NCBI GenBank assembly: GCA_905210995.1
Contig: CAJLZE010000002.1
Coordinates: forward strand, 9,728-73,727
From: an uncultured Anaerotruncus sp.
GTDB taxonomy: Bacteria > Bacillota > Clostridia > Oscillospirales > CAG-272
Direction of reading: 5' to 3'
Length of the DNA stretch: 64,000 nt
Shown here: positions 58,262 through 64,000 of the stretch, piece by piece
Layout of the letters: every line of letters starts with the position of its first letter
Numbering within the stretch: the first letter of the stretch is position 1
The notes under the pieces: model-generated
What the model saw: the letters and a program-made list of their open reading frames with translations, nothing else
Told to the model about the DNA's origin: nothing
Database searches by the model: none
Made by a program: the position numbers and the translations under genes

Positions 58262-58684
58262 TTATACCAGACCGTCAAACAACGCGCCGTCGAGCGCAGA
58301 GATATCATCTATCGGTATTCTGCTTCCGTCGGTCATAACGACCACTCGTTCAAAATCATCTATGCGGCGCACATTCCCGGAAGCAATAACATATGCTCCC
58401 CCGGATTTTCTGTTGTCGGGCTTAAAAAACGTAACGGTGACGGGCGGCTGTGCGTCGATATGCTCCTGGATTATTCGCAGGCGCTCGTCGAGTGCCGCCA
58501 TTTCATACTCATCCATTATGATCTTACCGTCGGTGTGACGCGCCGCTTCGTCTATGTCCGAATCATACCCGGTGAGCGCCGCAAAGGCGCCGAACTGCGC
58601 TGCACGGTCGCCGAGCGACATATGCCTTCGGTTTTTTGAAACATGGTGCGGCAGATCGATTATATCATCATACGGTCCCGTCAT
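58262..58684 (-). CDS. YolD-like family protein
   Basis: 140 residues. The YolD-like core is visible: DLPHHVSKNRRHMSLGDRAAQFGAFAALTGYD followed by a domain with VTVTFFKPDNRKSGGAYVIASGNVRRIDDFERVVVMTDGSRIPIDDI. YolD proteins are nearly always encoded beside UvrX/YqjW Y-family polymerases and are presumed modulators of translesion synthesis. Overlaps the polymerase by ATGA. Confidence 0.88.
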   Translation of the reverse strand: MTGPYDDIIDLPHHVSKNRRHMSLGDRAAQFGAFAALTGYDSDIDEAARHTDGKIIMDEYEMAALDERLRIIQEHIDAQPPVTVTFFKPDNRKSGGAYVIASGNVRRIDDFERVVVMTDGSRIPIDDISALDGALFDGLV

Positions 58685-60186
58685 GCCTTGTGCCCTCCTA
58701 TCTGCCTGTTGCGCTCGATAGACGTTGCACCGTCCTCAAGGTCAAGCCCTTTGATTATCGCATTTTTCCCGAACTTCTTTTTTATATCTATGACTGTTTT
58801 CTGTATCCTTTTTTCGCGTTCGAGCGCCGCTTCTTCCTCGGCACGCCGCCGTTCAAGCGCCGCATGATCGGTAAAAATATCAAGCTGCTCACCGCTTTCT
58901 ACTTTCTTTGCCTCGCTTTCGGAAACCAACGCGTTAAATGTGAGCGTTAATCGCCGCACGAGCAACCGCCTGTCGGTTATACGATCGAAAAGCGACGTAA
59001 CAGCCTCCATTATCAGCTTGGTCGATGAGGTCTTCCTCCCGATGTTTGCGGACCCGTGCGCAGGCTTGGGGACTTTTCTGCCATAGTGGTCTGTCGTTGT
59101 TTGGCCGTGAAAGCCCGATACGATATCCGGATCCTTCAGGTTATCAACATCATATCCGATATCAAGGACCACCTGATCGGTCATGAGCCCCTTGTCCACA
59201 AGGTCAAGCACGGCGACCTCGGTCATTTCCTTTACAATGATAAGCGCCTTTTCATAGGGATACGGCGAGCTGAGGACCTGCCCCGAGCTTGTGCTGCTCG
59301 ACTGAGGTCTGTAAGCCTTTATCTCGGCGATGCCGCACGGCTCCCATCCCCATGCGTGATCGATAAGAAGCTCGGCATTCACACCGAAAAGGCTGTAAAG
59401 CAGCGCCTCGTTGCATACCGAGCAGCGCGCGACATCGCCCATCGTGTTCATTCCGTATCTTTGCAGCTTTTCTGCCGAACCGCGCCCGACGCGCCAGAAA
59501 TCGGTGAGCGGGCGGTGCGTCCACAGCATTCTGCGATATGACATTTCATCAAGTACTGCAATACGCACGCCGTTTTCGTCCGGCTTTACGTGCTTTGCCA
59601 TAATATCCATTGCGACCTTGCAAAGATACAGATTCGTGCCTATCCCTGCAGTGGCAGTGATACCGGTCGTTGAAAGGACATCAAGGATCAGAGTTCGTGT
59701 GAACTCGACCGCCGTCATTTTATACATCGCAAGATATTTCGTTGCGTCGATAAACACCTCGTCAACGCTGTATACGTGAATGTCCTCCGGCGCAACGTAT
59801 TTCAGATAAAGTCGATATATTTCAACGCTTGTGTTCTTGTAAAGCGCCATGCGCGGCTTTGCGACGATATAATCGACCGCAAGCCCCGGATCTGCCTTCA
59901 GCTCGCCGTCATCACAGGACGATCCCGAAAAGCGTCTGCCCGGAGCCTTGGCAACACGCTCGCGGTTAACATCCCTCACACGCTGCACGACCTCAAACAT
60001 TCTGGCTCTGCCGGCAATTCCGTATGATTTCAGCGACGGAGTGACCGCAAGACATATGGTTTTTTCGGTGCGCGATGAATCGGCGACAACAAGATTTGTC
60101 CTCAGCGGATCAAGACCGCGCGCCACGCATTCCACCGATGCGAAAAACGATTTAAGATCTATTGAGATGTAGGTCTTGTTTTCCAT
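58681..60186 (-). CDS. Y-family DNA polymerase (UvrX/YqjW-like)
   Basis: 501-residue translesion polymerase. Catalytic residues: Asp in YISIDLKSFFASVEC, and SVDEVFID; finger and palm motifs follow, then a helix-hairpin-helix region (FWRVGRGSAEKLQRYGMNTMGDVARC) and a little-finger domain. The C-terminal EEEAALEREKRIQKTVIDIKKKFGKNAIIKG is shared by UmuC-like Firmicute enzymes. It may be DNA-damage inducible, but I see no LexA box (CGAAC-N4-GTTCG type) upstream; a TATAAT with a weak -35 is at 60228-60256. Works with YolD downstream. Confidence 0.9.
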   Translation of the reverse strand: MENKTYISIDLKSFFASVECVARGLDPLRTNLVVADSSRTEKTICLAVTPSLKSYGIAGRARMFEVVQRVRDVNRERVAKAPGRRFSGSSCDDGELKADPGLAVDYIVAKPRMALYKNTSVEIYRLYLKYVAPEDIHVYSVDEVFIDATKYLAMYKMTAVEFTRTLILDVLSTTGITATAGIGTNLYLCKVAMDIMAKHVKPDENGVRIAVLDEMSYRRMLWTHRPLTDFWRVGRGSAEKLQRYGMNTMGDVARCSVCNEALLYSLFGVNAELLIDHAWGWEPCGIAEIKAYRPQSSSTSSGQVLSSPYPYEKALIIVKEMTEVAVLDLVDKGLMTDQVVLDIGYDVDNLKDPDIVSGFHGQTTTDHYGRKVPKPAHGSANIGRKTSSTKLIMEAVTSLFDRITDRRLLVRRLTLTFNALVSESEAKKVESGEQLDIFTDHAALERRRAEEEAALEREKRIQKTVIDIKKKFGKNAIIKGLDLEDGATSIERNRQIGGHKA

Positions 60187-60276
60187 CGTTTTTCCTCCTG
60201 CCGGCTTCGCTTCGTTTACGCGGTCTTATTATAACCATTTTAGCACTTACGATAAGATCAGTCAAGTGAGATATTG

Positions 60277-60307
60277 TAAAAAGGGGTGTCGCATAATGCA
60301 ACACCCC
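60277..60307 (-). terminator. Intrinsic terminator of the sugar operon
   Basis: GGGGTGT (60283-60289) and ACACCCC (60301-60307) with an inner GCA/TGC; on the minus strand five T residues follow. Ends the operon 45 bases after the isomerase-like gene. Confidence 0.78.
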
Positions 60308-60351
60308 AAAGTATCATGCAGATACTGCTTTTACGCAGCCGCCGCACATTA

Positions 60352-61755
60352 TCAGACGGTCTCTGCGGGAAGCCCCATTACCTCTGCAAAAAACTCAAGC
60401 TCGGCAAGCGATGCTCCCATAACGAGCGCGCTGTGATGTATCGCTCCGCGTTTGCCGAGAGCCTCGAGAAACGCCGGAACATCAAGTGTGTCGTGGCGCA
60501 TCCACCCACGAACTCTTGAACCGAAATTATCCGCTTCGGCAGGTATATCGAGCAGCGTAACGGGCGAAAGAATAAACCTAAAACCGCCGTCTGCTCCGCG
60601 GCTGAGATTCACGTAAACAGCCTTGCCGCCCTTATAGCAGTCATAGGAGACCACGGGATCCTTCGCGTCGCCATAAATGAAATCCATTTTCTTGAGAGAG
60701 GCACGCCCCTCGGTCATGCGCGGGTTGTATTCGCCCATATGCGACAGAAGGATCGCGTTGTTCTTCCAGTCCGGGCAGAATATCTCCACAAACGATGTCA
60801 GGGGATAGCTTGTCAGCAATGCACCGACAAGCGACGCGGTAAGCGCATCGCCCTCACCGGCATACCCGCGGCATTTCTCAAGCTGATAGCATGCCTCGGT
60901 AAAAGGCATGAGCTCAAGCCCGCAGCCGGGACGTATCTCACGGAAATTGACGGTAAATGCGTTTATGTCGTTTTTGTCCATCCAGTGACGCAGAGCAAGC
61001 GAATTGCGCGCCGTATCGGTATACGCTTCGTCGTCGATCGTCATTATCTCGGCGCCGGAGGCACGAAGCCTTTTCTTTTCGGCTTTCGTCTCGCTGTCGG
61101 AAAGAGCGTTTCTTTCGGCTTCAAGCTCTTCACCGGCCGGGTAGACCATATCGACGCCGAAAATGCTCTTCATTTCGTCATCACTGACAAGAAAGTCGCC
61201 CATACCGTCAAAGCATCCGCCGACAGACGCCGTGCGGCTGCCATTCATCGCGCGCGCGGCTGCCGCGGCACGGATATACCCCGCGGCGCGTCCGATCACA
61301 TCGGAATTATCCGCGTGACCTGCCGCTACCGCAAACGGAACGTGTGCGCGCAGGAGCAGATTCGAAAGATCCATCACGCCGTGAATACCGTGGCAGTAGC
61401 TGATCTCCCCCGGATCCTGTGTGCTTGAAAAATCGTATGTCTCGGTCGTATCGAGCATAACGACGGGCAGACCCGCGTCGCGTAGGGCGCCTATACTTTC
61501 GAGCGACGGAGAGTATGCCGCGTGCCATGTTACGATCACGTCGGCTCCCGCAGTCTTGAATTTTCCGATCTGCTCACGAAACTCACAGTCAACGCGGCAG
61601 AAGGGCGCGCGCAGTACCTCAAAACCCTCGCCCTCGAGCTTCGATGCAAGCTTTTCATAAAACGGTTCAAGCCTCGGACGCGCCTTGGCGCCGCTGCCGC
61701 TGTCGTCGTACAGTTTTATATAAAGCGGCAAAAAACCTATTTTTATTTTTGACAT
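60352..61755 (-). CDS. L-fucose/L-arabinose isomerase family protein
   Basis: 467 residues. The first part (KIGFLPLYIKLYDDSGSG...) and the pattern GADVIVTWHAAYSPSLESIGALRDAGLPVVMLDTTETYDF are those of fucose/arabinose isomerase-like proteins, which use a metal for aldose-ketose isomerisation of deoxy or pentose sugars. Catalytic Glu/Asp and His positions appear in FTVNFREIRPG and MRHDTL/IHHSALV. The exact sugar is unknown; members of this family include unassigned enzymes. Last gene of an operon with an amidohydrolase 19 bases upstream and an FGGY kinase before that. Confidence 0.8.
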   Translation of the reverse strand: MSKIKIGFLPLYIKLYDDSGSGAKARPRLEPFYEKLASKLEGEGFEVLRAPFCRVDCEFREQIGKFKTAGADVIVTWHAAYSPSLESIGALRDAGLPVVMLDTTETYDFSSTQDPGEISYCHGIHGVMDLSNLLLRAHVPFAVAAGHADNSDVIGRAAGYIRAAAAARAMNGSRTASVGGCFDGMGDFLVSDDEMKSIFGVDMVYPAGEELEAERNALSDSETKAEKKRLRASGAEIMTIDDEAYTDTARNSLALRHWMDKNDINAFTVNFREIRPGCGLELMPFTEACYQLEKCRGYAGEGDALTASLVGALLTSYPLTSFVEIFCPDWKNNAILLSHMGEYNPRMTEGRASLKKMDFIYGDAKDPVVSYDCYKGGKAVYVNLSRGADGGFRFILSPVTLLDIPAEADNFGSRVRGWMRHDTLDVPAFLEALGKRGAIHHSALVMGASLAELEFFAEVMGLPAETV

Positions 61756-61773
61756 ACAAAATCACCTCCGAGG

Positions 61774-62787
61774 TCAGTCAATACCGAACAACCGCGCCGC
61801 GTTGCCGTGCATGATCTTTTCAATGTCGGCACGGTCAAGCCCCAGCTTTTCAGCCGTTGCGCGAAGCGCAAGCAGCTCCTCGTACATAAATGTTGTTATA
61901 TTCTTTTCATCGGACTCACGCATATGCGGATCGCTGTCCACACCGCCATACAGCCCGCGCGGAACGACATTCACATATTTTCCGCCGTCGTCTATACGGT
62001 ACATACGCATACAGGTAAAGGGCATATCCGAGCCGAACATTATCCTCTCCGTGCCGATATTCGTAAAGAGCGCTTCCATGGCATCCTTTGAGCAGTTGGC
62101 GGAAAAATCAAAATACAGATGCTTTGAATTTTTCAGCGTGTCAAAGGCATTACCGAGGTCCTCGGGCACATAGGCACGCCCGATATGAGCGATTACCACC
62201 TTTGCGTTCGGATACTTTTCGTCTATCTCCATCATCTGGTGAAGATTTATCGGGTCGCGCAGACGCAGCGCACGCGGTATGTGAAGCATTACGATACCAC
62301 CGATACGATCCATCAGTTCAAGCTGGCGCGGAGTGAGAAAGTCGAATATTCTGACATCGGCTGCGGGGATCCATGAAGGCGAGTTGTTCTGGTACGGTTT
62401 TATGCCAACAAAGCCGTTCTTGAGCGCACCGAGGATCTCTTCCTCGTCGCTGTCCCAGTTTGTGCAGTAGTAAGCGGGCAGCCCGTGCGCCTTAGCTTCC
62501 TCGAGGGCATAGCTGTTGCCTATGTCAAGATAGCAGGACGGCGACGCCATAACGACGGGCGTGACCTGCTTGCCGGGAAAGAATCTGCGGTAAGACTCGG
62601 CAAGCTCGTCATAGGTCTGCCACGGCGCGGCGGTAGCCGTCCACGTTACGCAGCCCTTGTCGCCCACCTTACGCGTCCCCTTGCGCCAGATATGCGTATG
62701 GCAGTCTATAAATCTGTCCGGCAGAAAATCCGCAAGCTTTTCTTCATACACCCGACGGTCATAATCGGTAATTTCAATTACAGGCAT
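61774..62787 (-). CDS. Amidohydrolase family protein
   Basis: 337 residues of the metal-dependent hydrolase superfamily. N-terminal metal site FIDCHTHIWRKG (HxH), later IPRALRLRDPINL/VVIAHIGRAYVPED with His, and FGSDMPFTC with Asp. It is of the ACMSD/uronate-lactonase-like subset often seen in sugar acid or aromatic decarboxylation pathways. The ATG at 62787 after GGAGATAAAACC is preferred; a longer frame starts in the kinase gene. It lies between kinase and isomerase, so a step in a sugar or sugar-lactone route is likely by context. Confidence 0.82.
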   Translation of the reverse strand: MPVIEITDYDRRVYEEKLADFLPDRFIDCHTHIWRKGTRKVGDKGCVTWTATAAPWQTYDELAESYRRFFPGKQVTPVVMASPSCYLDIGNSYALEEAKAHGLPAYYCTNWDSDEEEILGALKNGFVGIKPYQNNSPSWIPAADVRIFDFLTPRQLELMDRIGGIVMLHIPRALRLRDPINLHQMMEIDEKYPNAKVVIAHIGRAYVPEDLGNAFDTLKNSKHLYFDFSANCSKDAMEALFTNIGTERIMFGSDMPFTCMRMYRIDDGGKYVNVVPRGLYGGVDSDPHMRESDEKNITTFMYEELLALRATAEKLGLDRADIEKIMHGNAARLFGID

Positions 62788-62804
62788 GGTTTTATCTCCT
62801 TTGT

Positions 62805-63974
62805 TTACTCGCTGAGTATCGCTTTTTTCCAAAGCAAATATGCTTCTCCGAGCCACGCGGCGTATTCGCCGACCGGCGGCACGGTTTCCGTTTCTCCGAC
62901 AGCAGACATGATATCACGTCCCGAACCTGCCGCAGCGATGAGCGCAGCACCGAATGCCGGCGCATCCTTTTCGCGTGCAAGCTCAAGCGTCATGCCGCGC
63001 GATGCTGCCGCGGATGCGACTATTCCGCGCCAAAGCGCCGATCTTGCGGCACCTCCCGACATAACAACAGACGGATGCGCCCCAAGTGGCAGCTTTTCCG
63101 CTGCGGCAAGCGCTTCAAAAGCCGCTCCCTCGAGAAGCGCAAGGTAACGTGCGGCATAATCCTTACCGCTCACCGGGTCATATGTTATGCCCGTTCCGGC
63201 ACGGTGCGGCAAAAAGCCTCTTCCCTCCTCGCACGGGCTTGCGGGGACATAACGACCGACATCCGGTCGTTTTTCAAGCAACGCGGCGGCAAGCCTGTCC
63301 GATTCCGCAAGTGAATATCCGCAAGAGGCGGCAAAACGCTCGACAGATGCTCCGATACCGGAAAGCGTCGCTATTACACCGTATTTTTTTGCATCGCCGC
63401 CGGAAAGCTCCGGAAATACGCATGGCGCAGTATGAAGCGGCGAAAAGCACGGCTCGCGCGTCACGCCGAACAGTACCCACGCCGTTCCGGTAGCGATAAG
63501 CAGTTGTCCGGGGCGCCTGATCCCGCTACCGACGGCGGCGCAGTACTGGTCGTGTGCGCCGACAGATACCGGTATTCCGGGATCAAGCCCGAGTTCATCC
63601 GCCGCGTCTTTCGTGAGCGTCCCGGCAAGGGTGCCGCTCGGCATAACGGGAGATATCTTCTTCGCGTCGATATCGAGATATTCAAGCAGCTCGCGGCTGC
63701 ACTCACCGCGCATGAAGTCGTATAACCGCGTTATAGCGGCGGATGCGGGATCGTAAACATATCTGCCGCACAGATGCCCCGTGTAATAGTCGGCAGTGGT
63801 AAGATAATGAGCCGCGCGCCGAAAAAGCGCCGAGTCATGCTTTTTCAACCACAGAAGCTTTGAGGCGTCGTCAAGCGGCGAGAGCCGCCATCCCGATGAA
63901 AGATAAACGCCTTCTCCAAAGCGACTTTGAAGCTCCCCGGCTTCTTCGGCTGCGCGCGCATCCATCCAGCTCAC
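62805..63974 (-). CDS. FGGY carbohydrate kinase, N-terminus missing or disrupted
   Basis: 389 visible residues from a GTG at 63974. It matches the FGGY family (xylulokinase/fuculokinase-like) from the WMDARA segment on: TADYYTGHLCGRYVYDPASAA, GIPVSVGAHDQYCAAVGSG, the ATP-binding LIATGTAWVLFG and VVMSGGAARSALW. The ~100 residues that normally precede it, with the phosphate-binding DIGT motif, are not in this frame: a TAA at 63993-63995 interrupts it six codons before the GTG, next to an A run. Either a frameshift (gene or sequencing) or the true start has been lost; the window ends 5 bases further. Likely inactive as drawn. Confidence 0.75.
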   Translation of the reverse strand: MSWMDARAAEEAGELQSRFGEGVYLSSGWRLSPLDDASKLLWLKKHDSALFRRAAHYLTTADYYTGHLCGRYVYDPASAAITRLYDFMRGECSRELLEYLDIDAKKISPVMPSGTLAGTLTKDAADELGLDPGIPVSVGAHDQYCAAVGSGIRRPGQLLIATGTAWVLFGVTREPCFSPLHTAPCVFPELSGGDAKKYGVIATLSGIGASVERFAASCGYSLAESDRLAAALLEKRPDVGRYVPASPCEEGRGFLPHRAGTGITYDPVSGKDYAARYLALLEGAAFEALAAAEKLPLGAHPSVVMSGGAARSALWRGIVASAAASRGMTLELAREKDAPAFGAALIAAAGSGRDIMSAVGETETVPPVGEYAAWLGEAYLLWKKAILSE

Positions 63975-64000
63975 AGCATCCGATATCGGCTTTTAATTTT

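Noticed and set aside
60187..60260. LexA operator before the Y-family polymerase
   Set aside because: No CGAAC-N4-GTTCG-like repeat is present; CGAAGCGAAG is only a direct repeat.
1..64000. CRISPR array, prophage or insertion sequence
   Set aside because: No regularly spaced direct repeats, integrase, transposase or phage structural genes were seen.

Overview
The window looks like chromosome of an anaerobic, spore-forming low-to-mid GC Firmicute of class Clostridia, probably close to the Oscillospirales/Christensenellales. Support: SpoIIID, DUF1540, DUF6110, TIGR04086 and YolD families, Gram-positive style Shine-Dalgarno sites (AAAGGA, GGAGG), sigma-A promoters with near-perfect 17-nt spacers, PdaA-type deacetylases, a HPr carrying both His15 and Ser46, and a one-piece tmRNA with tag ANDNLAYAA. 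Genus cannot be read from sequence alone. I see no prophage, insertion sequence, CRISPR array, rRNA or tRNA gene.

Layout. 1-1900 (minus): N-terminus of an ABC exporter with a zinc ribbon, a TIGR04086 membrane protein and yajC. 2.0-6.4 kb (plus): rimM-trmD, then an O-antigen-ligase-like polymerase with two DUF4330 proteins. 6.6 kb: HPr alone. 7-16 kb (plus): uvrC-rsmD-coaD-nadE with ATGA overlaps, an alkyltransferase-like protein and a MacB-like ABC/FtsX pair. 16-18.2 kb (minus): feoAB. 18.4-22.1 kb: heterodimeric ABC exporter. 22.2-23.8 kb: two polysaccharide deacetylases. 23.8-28.7 kb: membrane proteins, a SpoU-type methyltransferase, spoIIID, a metal-ligand-less CpsB-like pseudoenzyme, a possible structured RNA and an unknown membrane-anchored protein. 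28.8-35.3 kb (plus): housekeeping run apgM-lepB-rbgA-rnhB-yraN-dipeptidase-thrC. 35.7-40.1 kb: phosphoesterase, then tig-clpP-clpX. 40-42.4 kb: a cysteine-rich protein and a surface protein. 42.5-43.5 kb: smpB next to ssrA (tmRNA). 43.6-46.4 kb: MarR-TauE pair and a MATE exporter.

46.4-52.5 kb (minus) is a metal-homeostasis block: a P1B ATPase with an unusual SCALK membrane motif plus DUF6110 under one promoter, and csoR-HMA protein-copA under a CsoR-type promoter whose two operators sit in the spacer and at the start site. copA ends in a fused CopZ-like domain that keeps its own Shine-Dalgarno and ATG. 52.5-60.2 kb: an anion permease, a MarR-regulated heterodimeric ABC exporter, a GNAT enzyme and a YolD-Y-family polymerase pair. 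60.3-64 kb: sugar catabolic operon (isomerase-like, amidohydrolase, FGGY kinase) whose kinase reading frame is interrupted at the window edge.

The most interesting items are the copA-copZ fusion with internal translation signals, the CpsB-like pseudoenzyme beside spoIIID, the SCALK P-type ATPase with its inverted repeat, a terminator inside the predicted MATE leader, and the unexplained structured segment at 27743-27868.
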